From Chrysochromulina tobinii (taxonomy: Eukaryota; Haptophyta; Prymnesiales; Chrysochromulinaceae), in assembly GCA_001275005.1 (NCBI GenBank), contig JWZX01002515.1, positions 1 through 31,953 of the forward strand: a stretch of 31,953 nucleotides of DNA. The letters run 5' to 3'. The notes below the pieces were generated by a model. That model was not told the DNA's origin, did no database searches, and saw only the letters and a program-made list of their open reading frames with translations. The translations under genes and the position numbers were made by a program. Positions 1 to 8,618 of the stretch are shown piece after piece. Each line of letters begins with the position of its first letter. The stretch's first letter is position 1.

Positions 1-232
1 CGAAAGGCCCCCAAGGCCAAGAGGTTTAGGATTCCGAGAGTCCGAAGGTTGAAATTACATTTCCCCTACTGTAATGTCACACAACCGATGATGTGTACTC
101 TTATAAATCTCTACCCCGACGTAGTACTAAAACCGTAAACCGGCTTCTGCTCACAGCTGGGCGCGAGTTTTGTAGCTTGATTTGACTTCAGACTTGTGAA
201 AACTGAAATCAAATGTAATATGTATCAGTTGT

Positions 233-1744
233 ATGCCCAGGCGAGAGCGGCGTGGACGAGGAGCATTGGAATTCGGGGTGCGCGAAAGTCAAACTGTAAC
301 ACAGGTGTCTGAGGTGTTCGCAAATGTGATCGTTGGCCGCGAACTTGCGGACTTTCGTCGGAAAATGAGCGACCTCCCGCAGGCTGCCAGCGCCGCCGAG
401 GATGCACAGCCATCATCGAGGGACCTAGTCGCCGAGTACGCCCGCCTCGGCGTCGGCGGCCCGTCCTCGGAGTGGAAGCTCGACGAAACGTCGAATGCCT
501 CCTTCGATATATGCACGACCTACTCGCGCTCCCTTGTAGTGCCAGTGGCGGCGACGAGCGAACATATGGCAGAGGTGGCGCGCTACCGCTCGCGTGGCCG
601 GATGCCCGTGCTGTGCTGGCGGCAGATAAACGGCTCCACGGGCACGCTCATCCGCTGCGCGCAACCGGGACAGGGTCTGCTCCTCAAGACCTCCGCCGCA
701 GACGAGGAGTGGATCAAGCTGCTGTGGCGCACGTCGGGCGCACGCAGCCTGGTGCTCTTCGACTCACGCTCCATGCTCGCCGCGTATGCCAACCGATTCC
801 GCGGTGGCGGCGTCGAGGCCATCGGGAGGTATGGCATCCCTCGCGTCAACTACTGCTCGATCCGCAACATCCACGTCGTGAAGAAGCTTGCGCACGAGCT
901 TCGCACGTCACAATTCGCACGCGCAGGAGCCTCACACGAGCTTCGCGCGCCCAGGTCGAGTTCGGAGTGGCTGGGCGTGCAGGCACGTCTGCTCGACGCA
1001 AGCCTCAAGATGGCGGACTACCTCGAGGAAGGCTGCTGCGTCGTGCTTCATTGCTCCGACGGCTGGGACCGCACGTCGCAGATGAGCTCGCTTGCCCAGC
1101 TGATGCTCGACGCGCACTACCGCACGTGCCACGGCTTCGCGACGCTCGTCGAGAAGGAGTGGAGCGCCTTCGGCCACCGCTTCTGGATGCGCCGCTACTT
1201 GGGCCAGCCAATCTTCGCCCAATTCCTCGACGCGGTGGTACAGCTCCTCCGGCAGCATCCGACCGCCTTCGGGTTCAACGAGCGTTTCCTGAGCGATCTG
1301 CTCGCGATGCATGATGGGCGCTCGCTCCCCGAAGCAGACTCGCTCGGCAGAGACGCGCCCATCACGGCGCCCATACAGTACGCTCCTTTCGACTGCGACT
1401 CAGACCGCGAGCGGCTGCGAGCAGCAGACGCTCGAACCGTCGCCGCGCCGCCCACTGCGTGGGACCAGCTGCTAGCGCCGGAGCGCGCGCATCTGTACCG
1501 GAACCCCGAGCACGTGCTGCCGGCCGCGGACGCGCTGATGCTCCGGCCCGACTGCCGCGCGAGCAAGCTTCGCGTATGGGAGGCCTTGCTCGTGCCCACG
1601 CCGCGCGACCTCTCACGCAAGGCTCGGCCCTCGCCGACGGCCGCGCTCGTGCCGTGCTGTGCCGGCGGCACGGCGCATCGGCCTCTCCAGCTCGAAGGGG
1701 CCGAGGCCCAGAGCAAAGCCCCTCTCGAGTTTGAGATGACGTAG
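233..1744 (+). CDS. Myotubularin-family phosphoinositide 3-phosphatase
   Basis: This 503-residue protein matches the myotubularin phosphatase domain, which removes the 3-phosphate from PI3P and PI(3,5)P2 on endosomal membranes. The domain begins near residue 65 (D-L-x-x-E-Y-A-R-L-G-V, then W-K-L). It continues with a C-T-T-Y segment at 94-97 and R-S-R-G-R-M-P-V-L-C-W at 119-129. The catalytic P-loop H-C-S-D-G-W-D-R-T lies at 273-281, with Cys274 as nucleophile and Arg280. The later W-S-A-F-G-H-R-F block (310-317) and F-G-F-N-E-R-F-L (346-353) are also typical. The catalytic residues suggest an active enzyme, not a dead paralogue. The N-terminal PH-GRAM lipid-binding domain of animal myotubularins is not visible. 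The ATG at 233 gives the longest product; the ATG at 365 (M45) would still keep the whole phosphatase domain. A 12-bp in-frame repeat (CACGAGCTTCGC, at 893 and 935) sits just before the catalytic region. Confidence 0.9.
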   Translation: MPRRERRGRGALEFGVRESQTVTQVSEVFANVIVGRELADFRRKMSDLPQAASAAEDAQPSSRDLVAEYARLGVGGPSSEWKLDETSNASFDICTTYSRSLVVPVAATSEHMAEVARYRSRGRMPVLCWRQINGSTGTLIRCAQPGQGLLLKTSAADEEWIKLLWRTSGARSLVLFDSRSMLAAYANRFRGGGVEAIGRYGIPRVNYCSIRNIHVVKKLAHELRTSQFARAGASHELRAPRSSSEWLGVQARLLDASLKMADYLEEGCCVVLHCSDGWDRTSQMSSLAQLMLDAHYRTCHGFATLVEKEWSAFGHRFWMRRYLGQPIFAQFLDAVVQLLRQHPTAFGFNERFLSDLLAMHDGRSLPEADSLGRDAPITAPIQYAPFDCDSDRERLRAADARTVAAPPTAWDQLLAPERAHLYRNPEHVLPAADALMLRPDCRASKLRVWEALLVPTPRDLSRKARPSPTAALVPCCAGGTAHRPLQLEGAEAQSKAPLEFEMT

Positions 1745-2111
1745 GTGCAACACGAAGCGAAAATGGCGCTTGGCGGCGGACTAAAACTGTCGGGCCCGCG
1801 CGGGGCATCTCAGACGCCTGCGGCGGCGAAAACGTAAAAATTGCTGCTATTTCTTTGGGATTTCTATCCAAAAATTCTATTTCTATGGCAGCGGACGGTG
1901 GGGCGTGGCAGCAGTGCCGCGGTCGCGTACCGATTAACGTTGTCCATTCCTGACGTACGTGAGCGTAGGTATGCTAAATGACCTCCCCCCGCGCTCCGTT
2001 GCGTTCGAGGTATTATGAAGAGTTCTCCGCTTGGCGACGGCGGAACGGACCCCGGACCGGGCGTGCGTCGTCTGTCGATGCGGCGCCGCCGCCTGCGATC
2101 CGGGCGAGATC
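1745..2111. other. Convergent intergenic region, no gene seen
   Basis: These 367 bp lie between the 3' ends of the myotubularin gene (+) and the Ala-rich protein gene (-). I see no domain-bearing frame, RNA gene or repeat. It must hold both 3' untranslated regions. A short T/A-rich stretch around 1835-1885 stands out from the GC-rich surroundings and could contain 3'-end processing signals. Confidence 0.5.
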
Positions 2112-2819
2112 TCACCTGCCTCGGGGCGTCATCACCAGGTTGATGCGCGCACTCATTACATCGCTCACATGGCGCCGGATACCCACGTGGGCGAGCGGAA
2201 GGCCGATGCCGCCGTGGGCCACCTCGGTGAAGCAGCCGCGCTGCTCGTGGTACAGAATCCACGGCCACCAGCGCTCCGCCGCTGAGTGCAGCGCCTCGGC
2301 CTCTGTAGCAAAGGTCTCCACGGTCCGGCTGGATGAGACCACCTGGAAACTTCCCGCAGAGGCCGCGACAAAACCTGCTGAGATTGCAGCCTTGCGCGAC
2401 GCGAGCTGCGCAGCCCTCGAGGCTTCGGTGGCGGCCGCCTCAGCTGCTGCTGCTGAAGCCTTTGCTGCTGCAGCTTCTTGCTGCGCTGTCTGGAAGTCAC
2501 TCGCCTCGGCCGCGATGGCCGCGGCACGCCTTGATGCCGCTCTGGCATAGTCGGCCACCGCGTTCGCCTCGGCGCGCGCGCTGCGCTGTGCCTCGAATGC
2601 TTCGTCGGCAGCGTCAGCAGCTTTGGCAGCGGCCAGCTCCCTCTCGGCTAGAGCTCGCTCGACAGCGAAGCCCGCGGAGCGCGGCGTGAGCGGCTCGCCG
2701 GTATATGGCCGGCCGGGGATCACAAGCTGTGGGACGATGGCCATGCGAGAGGGCTCGTCAAGCGGAGCGTACCCCTCCACGACGATGGCTTGTACGTCCT
2801 TCTTCGAGTTGCCCATCAT
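2112..2819 (-). CDS. Hypothetical Ala-rich coiled-coil protein
   Basis: I do not recognise this 235-residue protein. The first ATG of the open frame is at 2819, directly followed by a second at 2816. Starting at the second Met gives an N-terminus M-G-N-S-K-K, which resembles N-myristoylation sites such as that of recoverin. Residues about 55-155 are a long Ala/Glu-rich helix with heptad-like spacing and many A-x-x-A repeats, so a coiled coil is likely. The C-terminal third is different and not low complexity: it contains E-R-W-W-P-W-I-L-Y-H-E-Q and a mixed hydrophobic segment. The gene is divergent from the light-harvesting gene with 189 bp between the two starts. Function is unknown; the helix-plus-globular-tail design could suit a membrane-attached scaffold, but that is inference. 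Confidence 0.6.
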   Translation of the reverse strand: MMGNSKKDVQAIVVEGYAPLDEPSRMAIVPQLVIPGRPYTGEPLTPRSAGFAVERALAERELAAAKAADAADEAFEAQRSARAEANAVADYARAASRRAAAIAAEASDFQTAQQEAAAAKASAAAAEAAATEASRAAQLASRKAAISAGFVAASAGSFQVVSSSRTVETFATEAEALHSAAERWWPWILYHEQRGCFTEVAHGGIGLPLAHVGIRRHVSDVMSARINLVMTPRGR

Positions 2820-3008
2820 TCGACGAAACAATGTTCACAGCTAGTTTGACCCCAGAAAGTCCTTGCTGAACATTTCAGTGTCCCAGGTTTCGCTCTTTTC
2901 TTATTCGCGGATTCGATCGCAAGAACGAAGGCAGTCTCGTTTTTCGAGTCGCTTCCACGAAGTTGCATCTCTCTTCCCCGAAGGTTCCCGCACGGCAGCA
3001 CCCTCATC
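2820..3008. promoter_or_regulatory. Putative bidirectional promoter (Ala-rich protein / LHC)
   Basis: These 189 bp separate two divergent starts, so both promoters and 5' leaders must fit here. The stretch is less GC-rich than the coding DNA and has pyrimidine-rich runs (TCGCTCTTTTCTTATTCGCG near 2889). No TATA box is obvious. Confidence 0.45.
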
Positions 3009-3875
3009 ATGCTATCCCTCGCCTCCGCTTCCGTCTCCTTCAACCCGGTCCAGGCAGTAATTACGAAGATCACCCAGATCGGCATCGTTGGCTTTGACAA
3101 GCGGGAATTCGCCTCATCGGTTGCCAGCCTCTCTCCGAAGGTGGCCGTCGACAAGGTTATCACGCGCGTCGCGCAGAGCCTCGTCATGCAGGCGAATCCT
3201 GATATGCCCAATTCGAAGTATATCGGCGACTACGGTTTCGACCCGCTCTCGCTCGGTAACGAGGAGAACTTCTCATTCATGCGCGAGGCCGAGATCAAGC
3301 ACGGGCGGCTCGCGATGCTCGCTGCCATCGCATGGCCGTTGCAGGAGATTTTCAACCCCATTGCTGTCGATCTGCTCTCGAGCAACGGTGTGAACGTCAA
3401 GGACGTGCTGATCGAGAGTGGCGGCGCATCACCCTCGGTGCTCAATGGCGGCCTATTCCAGAACGAGATCTTCCCTGCCCTCCTCCTCTTCTTCGTTGGC
3501 TGCTCGGTCCTGGAGGAAAGCGACCTGAACAATCGCAAGGCCATGGGCTTCGGCTTCAACGAGTACGCAAAGAGCTTTTCGGGCGGCTTTGGCCGCACGC
3601 CGGGCAACTTTGGCTTCGACCCGCTCAACCTTTACCGCCCCCTTTCGCCCGCGGACAAGGCCTCCGCGCAGGAGCGCGAGCTCATGAACGGCCGCTTCGC
3701 GATGCTTGCGGTCGGTAGCTACGTCGCCACCGAGTTCTTCGGTCAGACGACGATCGTGCGCGCGACGCCGGCGCTCTTTGAGCCGCTGATTTTCCAGCCG
3801 TGGTTCCGCTCATTCATGGACTCCTCATTTGACGTGTCTAGCATGGATGGCTCGATCAATGGCGTCGCCTTTTAA
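3009..3875 (+). CDS. Light-harvesting chlorophyll-binding protein (LHCR/RedCAP-like)
   Basis: This 288-residue protein is a three-helix chlorophyll-binding antenna protein of the thylakoid membrane. Helix 1 (about 88-117) carries R-E-A-E-I-K-H-G-R-L-A-M-L, preceded by G-D-Y-G-F-D-P-L at 73-80. Helix 2 spans about 153-170. Helix 3 (about 219-243) carries E-R-E-L-M-N-G-R-F-A-M-L, preceded by a second F-G-F-D-P-L-N at 201-207. The E-x-x-H/N-x-R signatures that ligate chlorophyll and pair helices 1 and 3 are intact. The helix-1 wording (A-W-P-L-Q-E) and the insert with S-V-L-N-G-G-L (143-149) remind me more of RedCAP or LHCR proteins than of the common fucoxanthin LHCF group; this placement is tentative. 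The N-terminal 60 residues are Ser/Ala/Val-rich and should hold the bipartite plastid-targeting sequence. The start at 3009 is the first ATG in frame. Confidence 0.93.
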   Translation: MLSLASASVSFNPVQAVITKITQIGIVGFDKREFASSVASLSPKVAVDKVITRVAQSLVMQANPDMPNSKYIGDYGFDPLSLGNEENFSFMREAEIKHGRLAMLAAIAWPLQEIFNPIAVDLLSSNGVNVKDVLIESGGASPSVLNGGLFQNEIFPALLLFFVGCSVLEESDLNNRKAMGFGFNEYAKSFSGGFGRTPGNFGFDPLNLYRPLSPADKASAQERELMNGRFAMLAVGSYVATEFFGQTTIVRATPALFEPLIFQPWFRSFMDSSFDVSSMDGSINGVAF

Positions 3876-4371
3876 AGAGCAAGCATGCATAACACCGCCA
3901 TGTTAGAGTCTGTCCCAGAGTAATCTCCAGAGAGTGTCCCCTGAGCCCGAAGCACCCCGCAGTCTTCTGACTTACTTTGGGTGAGAAAGAGGAGAAACTC
4001 AAGGAGCGATGGGTCTTGGAACAGCGGCACGAATTCGAAATAGAACAGCGCGGTCGGACGGGCGTTCAGCGCGCGCGACGATAATATTGCGAGGCGCGAG
4101 GAGGTGCGTGTGTCCGTGTGAATCTGTGAAAGCTCTCTAGCTGCAGCTGTTCAACACATACGCGTTACACGCGCAGTCGACCTCTGGACCACTAGAACTA
4201 TGTTAGAACTATGTAAGCACAGGAGTTAAATCCACGTTGGGTGGCCGGTACACGACCCAGATTGAGGAGCGCGAGCGAGCTAGCATGAGCGAGCGAGCGA
4301 ATCGTGCAAGACGGCGCTTCATACCTGTATTCTCTTCACGGCTCTGATGCTTACGTGTTGTGTGTATTAAC
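3876..4371. other. Intergenic region with a GCGA/GAGC microsatellite
   Basis: These 496 bp between the LHC and TBC genes (same strand) hold no convincing gene. They contain a tetranucleotide repeat of GAGC/GCGA type at about 4266-4302 and a short tandem repeat of TAGAACTATGT at about 4193-4214. The 3' end of the LHC transcript and the promoter of the TBC gene must lie here. Confidence 0.5.
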
Positions 4372-5649
4372 ATGAATACGCCTTTTCACGAGGGCTCGAG
4401 ACTGCAGGGCACTGATCGACTGATGTCGGACAACGATGAGTATGAAAGCTACGACGCCTACGGCTTCCCGACGACGCAGGACTACGTGCCCTCTTCGCAC
4501 GTGGCGCCACTCGGCAAGCATCAGGAGCGCTGGGCAAGATTCTGGTGGGGTGAGACCAGCGGCGGCCGCAATTCACTTCCAGAGAGCGTACGCAAGTCCG
4601 CTCGACTCCGAGCTCTCGTGTTCAGTGGAGTTCCCGTCGCATTCCGAGGTGTCGTCTGGTGTGAACTACTCGGCGTGAGTGCCATCCGAAGGAAGCATCC
4701 GGACGGCTACTACCAATCGCTGCACAGCGAGGCGGCGGGCGGCGATGACTTGGATCATCGAGCCGCTACCCAAGTCGCCAAAGATGTGGATCGCACTTGG
4801 CCACAACATCGCTGGCTCAATCGAGAAGCGTTGTACCGCGTCCTGGTCGCGTACGCACGGCGCAACCAAGACGTGGGCTACTGCCAGGGCCTCAACTCGG
4901 TCGTCGGCACGCTGCTGCTGTTCATGGGTGAGGAGGACGCCTTTTGGTGCCTCACACAGCTCGTCGAGGCGCGATTGGCGCGCGGCTTTTGGTCCTCGAC
5001 GTTGTGGCGGTGCCGTGCCGAGCAAGAGGTGCTCAAGGCGCTCCTAGCACGTCGTGAGCCCACCATTACGCGGCAGCTCGAGGCGTCGCGCATTGCCCTT
5101 GAGCTCTTCTCGACCGGCTGGTGGCTCACTTTGTTTGTGTCGGACCTGCCGCTCGAGACGGCGCTCCGAGTTTGGGAGGTCCTCATGCTCGCCGACGGCG
5201 ATGCCGGCACGAGTGCCGACGATGGAGCCTTCGGGATGGACGTGTTGCTCGCCGCCTCCATGGCGCTGCTCGCCATGCGACGTCCTGAGCTGCGACGCGG
5301 CGGTGCTGTGGAGATGAGTATGGCCATGCGCGAGGGGCCACGCTCGCTACAGCCCGACACTGCCGCCGGCCGCGCCTTTCTCGCACGCTTCCACTCTGAG
5401 CTCGTGTGGCTCCGGCAGGTAGTGCCGACAGCGCTGCTCCGCCGCCACGCAATCGCCAAGGTGCAGCGCCGCCTTGCGCTCGTTCAGAGGGTGAGGGAGG
5501 GCACGGCGACGACCGCAGAGCTGCATGCCGACGCATCCGTGCACGAGACAGTCGCCGTAGGCGAGGCTACGTGGCTGCTCTACAGCGTCGTGATCACGTC
5601 GCACGCCTGCTGCCGTCCATACCCAGTCCGATACCCAGTCCGAGGATGA
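4372..5649 (+). CDS. TBC-domain Rab GTPase-activating protein
   Basis: This 425-residue protein has a TBC domain, the catalytic fold that speeds GTP hydrolysis on Rab GTPases in membrane traffic. The domain opens with a G-V-P-x-x-x-R-G-x-x-W segment near residues 86-96. The arginine-finger motif I-x-x-D-x-x-R is present as V-A-K-D-V-D-R, ending at Arg141. The glutamine-finger motif Y-x-Q is present as Y-C-Q at 170-172, followed by G-L-N-S. With both fingers intact it should be an active RabGAP. A typical TBC tail (V-W-E-V-L-M-L and following) lies in the C-terminal half. The frame stays open a few codons upstream, but 4372 is the first ATG; 4423 is a possible alternative. The extreme C-terminus is encoded by a 12-bp direct repeat (ATACCCAGTCCG twice) just before the stop. 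The target Rab cannot be told from sequence. Confidence 0.9.
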   Translation: MNTPFHEGSRLQGTDRLMSDNDEYESYDAYGFPTTQDYVPSSHVAPLGKHQERWARFWWGETSGGRNSLPESVRKSARLRALVFSGVPVAFRGVVWCELLGVSAIRRKHPDGYYQSLHSEAAGGDDLDHRAATQVAKDVDRTWPQHRWLNREALYRVLVAYARRNQDVGYCQGLNSVVGTLLLFMGEEDAFWCLTQLVEARLARGFWSSTLWRCRAEQEVLKALLARREPTITRQLEASRIALELFSTGWWLTLFVSDLPLETALRVWEVLMLADGDAGTSADDGAFGMDVLLAASMALLAMRRPELRRGGAVEMSMAMREGPRSLQPDTAAGRAFLARFHSELVWLRQVVPTALLRRHAIAKVQRRLALVQRVREGTATTAELHADASVHETVAVGEATWLLYSVVITSHACCRPYPVRYPVRG

Positions 5650-6053
5650 AGGAGAATGCGCCTTCTCAACTGGTACAAGGTGGTGCTATCGAATTATCGA
5701 AGTGATTCGAGACAAGTAGCAGAGCCAAGGGGTGCCCCGCCCCGCGTTAGAGATTATCGAGCGTTGCGCCCCCCCTCCCCCGCCCGCGCGCCCCGCGCCC
5801 CTGCGCGTGTGCGCCCGTGCGGGTCGGGCGCACCTCCGGGGCTCCGCACCAGCCCGGAGCCCCTGCCGGGGGCGCGCGCGGCACACATGATGCACCTCAT
5901 GATGGCCACGCGAGGAGCACACGATTGCCGGCCCGCGCGTCTCAACGCTCTCGGTGTACTATCGGTGTCGGTGTAGGCTTGGGTTTCGGCAGCTTGAGGC
6001 GATCCCAAACGCAATGTTTACCTTCGGGTCTGATGAAAGACTCTCTCCCACAC
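5650..6053. other. Convergent intergenic region, extremely C/G-rich
   Basis: These 404 bp lie between the 3' ends of the TBC gene (+) and the cyclophilin gene (-). The middle (about 5765-5885) is a nearly pure C/G low-complexity stretch rich in CCCC and CGCG. I see no gene or RNA here. Confidence 0.5.
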
Positions 6054-6803
6054 CTACGAGACGGGCAGCTCACCTGCCGCCTCGATGCTCACCTTCTGAA
6101 CGGGCACCTGCCGAGTCGTCTTTACGGGCACTTGCTCGATCATTCGCACCACATTCATGCCGGCGCTCACTCGGCCAAAGGCTTCGTACCGGCCGTCGAG
6201 AAATCCAGCATCGTCAGGCAGCTGGATGAGGAAGCGCGTATCGCTCTGGCCGCTGTTGCCGCCGACGCCGGTGTTGACCATGCTCACCATGCCCGCGACG
6301 TTGTGCTTGATCAGATAATTGTCGTGGGCAAACGGCTGGTCTCCATAGATCGAGGAGTGACCCGGCACCTCGCCCGCCTGCATGACGAGGCCAGAGAGGA
6401 TCTTGAAGAAGCTCGAGCCCTGGTACCCGTAGCCCTTCTCGCCAGTGCACAGTGCGCGAAAGTTCTCTGCTGCACGCGGAGCAACCTCTCCGTACAAATC
6501 TATGGCGATGCGACCAGCTGGGCTACCATCGATGGCGACATCGAGGTAGCACCGTGAGGTCACCTTGGGCGGCGTAACCATCACGTCGATTGTTGCTGCC
6601 GTGGCGTCCTTGAGCACAAGCTTACCATCCTCGCCAACTCGCTCCGCAAGAGGAGGAGCAGCAGCAGAAGTTGGGCGAATCTGCCACGCTGAAGCCGCTG
6701 CCAATGCGCTGCCAGCGACAGCCCTCCGAGGCCAGCCTCGAATGGGTGACGCGGCGCCAGCCGCGACGGCAATGCTGATCGCGACGGCCGCTCGAAGCTT
6801 CAT
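6054..6803 (-). CDS. Cyclophilin-type PPIase, predicted thylakoid-lumen targeted
   Basis: This 249-residue protein has a cyclophilin domain at about 84-245. Landmarks are E-N-F-R-A-L-C-T-G-E-K-G (113-124), S-S-F-F-K-I-L (130-136) and the closing F-G-R-V-S-A-G-M-N-V-V (209-219). Cyclophilins isomerise X-Pro peptide bonds. Upstream are a signal-peptide-like start (M-K-L-R-A-A-V-A-I-S), then a second targeting region with twin arginines (26-27), a hydrophobic Ala-rich stretch and an A-A-A-P-P site near 47-51. That order fits passage through the plastid envelopes and then the thylakoid membrane. Several positions that form the cyclophilin-A active site differ: Lys134 for Arg55, Leu139 for Phe60, Leu192 for Phe113, Phe201 for Trp121 and Tyr206 for His126, while Gln63 is kept (Gln142). 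Isomerase activity may therefore be weak. The ATG at 6803 was chosen because it creates the targeting peptide; the frame upstream is open but low-quality. Confidence 0.88.
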   Translation of the reverse strand: MKLRAAVAISIAVAAGAASPIRGWPRRAVAGSALAAASAWQIRPTSAAAPPLAERVGEDGKLVLKDATAATIDVMVTPPKVTSRCYLDVAIDGSPAGRIAIDLYGEVAPRAAENFRALCTGEKGYGYQGSSFFKILSGLVMQAGEVPGHSSIYGDQPFAHDNYLIKHNVAGMVSMVNTGVGGNSGQSDTRFLIQLPDDAGFLDGRYEAFGRVSAGMNVVRMIEQVPVKTTRQVPVQKVSIEAAGELPVS

Positions 6804-6900
6804 TAGCAAGGTGACGGTCGCGGTGTGAATTGGCGGTAAAATCTCGCCTCGATCTTCATTTGAGACACTGAAAAGCTGGGCATCAGTCCCGTCTCGCCGA

Positions 6901-8172
6901 TCAATTAAACCCGCTCGACGGGCGCCAGCAACCGAGGCTGTCGGAGAGCGTCCCGTTCGGCACGTACTGCCACGGGCATTCGAAGAGGCGGTGTGCGTAG
7001 ACATTCTGGCAGAGCTGGCGGCTGAGCAGGGTGCTGCCGCCCTGCTCGATTGGGCAGCGCAGAAAGGGTAGCTTGAGGCTTTGGTGGTTAGCCGATGTCT
7101 CCGGGTGATAGCGGCACAGGTACTGCTTGCGCGGCACCTTCTTCCACAGGGGCTGCACATCAGCAATGGCCTGCTTGTACAGGGCGACGCGATGCTGGAA
7201 GGGCTCGCCGAGCTCCTTGAGCTTCTCGGCGAAGCGCTTCGAGTACCGGTCGTACATGGCGTGATCGCGCTGGGCGACCTTCATCACAGCCTCGCGGCAC
7301 TTTTCCATGTCGGGGCAGACCGATTTGTTGTTGCCTTTGAAGCCGCCCTTCTGATTGGGCCTGTTGCGCTTGTAGAGCATGAGAGGCAGGCCGACCAAGT
7401 CATGCGCGAGCAGCAGCGATTCGTCAAAGTGCTCCATGGTGCTCACGATGGCGAAGGCGTCGAGAAAGTTGGTCAGCTTCTGCATCTGCTCCTCGGGCGT
7501 CTTGCCGATCACGCCGTTCGACATGTAGTACGCCTTGTACTGTTCCACATGGTACTCCGCCGCCATGGCGGCCATGCTCTGAATCATCATCGTCGACTGC
7601 AGGTTAGGCACCCTCTCCACCCACTCGATGAAGTTCCTCCCAAAGGCGGCGGGGCTCTCCCTCTGCCGGAATGCGACTCCCCATCGGAAGAAGGAGAGGT
7701 AGTAGTCGAGAGGTTCGCGCACGCGCGTCATGAGCACGAGCGGGCAGTCGATGCCGCCTTGTTTGTACATCTTTTCGAGCTCCCGTAGCCCGGGCAGCAC
7801 CGTCTGCGCCATTTCCACCCAGCCGAAGTGCGCCTCAATGAGCAGCAGCTGATCGGGCGCCTCGCCCTTGGCGATCGCCACCTCGGCCGTCTTTCGCAGC
7901 AGTCGGTAGTCCTGGTTCCAATACATTTGCGTGTAGCCCTGGTAGAGCGCGTAACCCATGCGCTCGTGCTCGAGCAAGAGGTCGCGCACTGAAGAGCCGC
8001 CGTTCTTGTGCACGTGGCGATCCACCAGGATCGCGCACCGCCGCGGGTGCCTACTCAGATATGGCGGCAGCGTCGCGTTGCGCGGGATCGTGGTCGAGGC
8101 GAGGAAGCTGCTCTCCTCGCGCCCACGGCAGCACCGCATTATCCCGTGTACCCGACCTGCAGCCAATGTCAT
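6901..8172 (-). CDS. Sulfotransferase-like protein
   Basis: This 423-residue protein resembles carbohydrate sulfotransferases, which move sulfate from PAPS to sugars. Residues 53-61 (H-V-H-K-N-G-G-S-S) look like the 5'-phosphosulfate loop. Residues 149-162 (T-R-V-R-E-P-L-D-Y-Y-L-S-F-F) look like the 3'-phosphate site, typically R-x-P-x-x-R-x-x-S-x-Y. Further support is the D-A-F-A-I-V-S-T-M-E-H-F-D-E-S-L segment, a usual late element of these enzymes. No N-terminal membrane anchor is seen, which is odd for a Golgi enzyme. The first in-frame ATG is 8172 and a second is 8139. An alternative model splices out 49 bp (GT at 8156 to AG at 8108) and joins a basic, helical exon starting at ATG 8380, with the frame kept. 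The stop lies 97 bp upstream of the cyclophilin start on the same strand. Substrate is unknown. Confidence 0.6.
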   Translation of the reverse strand: MTLAAGRVHGIMRCCRGREESSFLASTTIPRNATLPPYLSRHPRRCAILVDRHVHKNGGSSVRDLLLEHERMGYALYQGYTQMYWNQDYRLLRKTAEVAIAKGEAPDQLLLIEAHFGWVEMAQTVLPGLRELEKMYKQGGIDCPLVLMTRVREPLDYYLSFFRWGVAFRQRESPAAFGRNFIEWVERVPNLQSTMMIQSMAAMAAEYHVEQYKAYYMSNGVIGKTPEEQMQKLTNFLDAFAIVSTMEHFDESLLLAHDLVGLPLMLYKRNRPNQKGGFKGNNKSVCPDMEKCREAVMKVAQRDHAMYDRYSKRFAEKLKELGEPFQHRVALYKQAIADVQPLWKKVPRKQYLCRYHPETSANHQSLKLPFLRCPIEQGGSTLLSRQLCQNVYAHRLFECPWQYVPNGTLSDSLGCWRPSSGFN

Positions 8173-8618
8173 CAGAAGCGCGTGGTGCTGCCGCCCTTTG
8201 CTCGGCCAGACGCTTGGCGCGACGCTCGGATGCGAAGCCGCCTTCGCGAAGGCCACCCGCGCCCTTGCCCTTGCCGATCCTGGCGAGATGACGCGCACGC
8301 CTTCGTGCAGCGATCTCTTCAGCGTCTCGCATCACTGCTTTGGCCTCTTTCGTCACGGCTTCAGCATCGAGACGCCGCATCGAACGGCGATTCGGCGTCT
8401 CATTATTATACGAGTGCGCGCGGCGCTTAAGACGTGTCTTTGTGAACGGTATCCTGTGAATAGTTTTCTGCCGTGCCACACCCGCTGTTCTCAGCTTCTC
8501 ACGTTCTCACATGCGCTCGCAACTCGAACTCCCAGGATCCCAGCCACAACGCACCAAGCGTCCACTCGCGCGACGGGCGGCGACTCGCATCTCCTCGCCT
8601 GCTACGCTCCGCTCCTCC
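8173..8618. other. Region upstream of sulfotransferase gene; possible extra exon
   Basis: These 446 bp lie between the 3' end of MSH2 and the unspliced start of the sulfotransferase-like gene. On the minus strand, 8157-8380 is open from an ATG and encodes a charged, helical, Arg/Ala/Glu-rich stretch. It can join the sulfotransferase frame through the 49-bp GT-AG intron 8108-8156. The remaining part, 8381-8618, shows nothing I recognise. Confidence 0.35.

Noticed and set aside
893-946. A duplication-type intron in the myotubularin gene
   Set aside because: The 12-bp repeat has an in-frame 42-bp period and no suitable GT/GC donor and AG acceptor at matching points, so it is treated as a small coding repeat.
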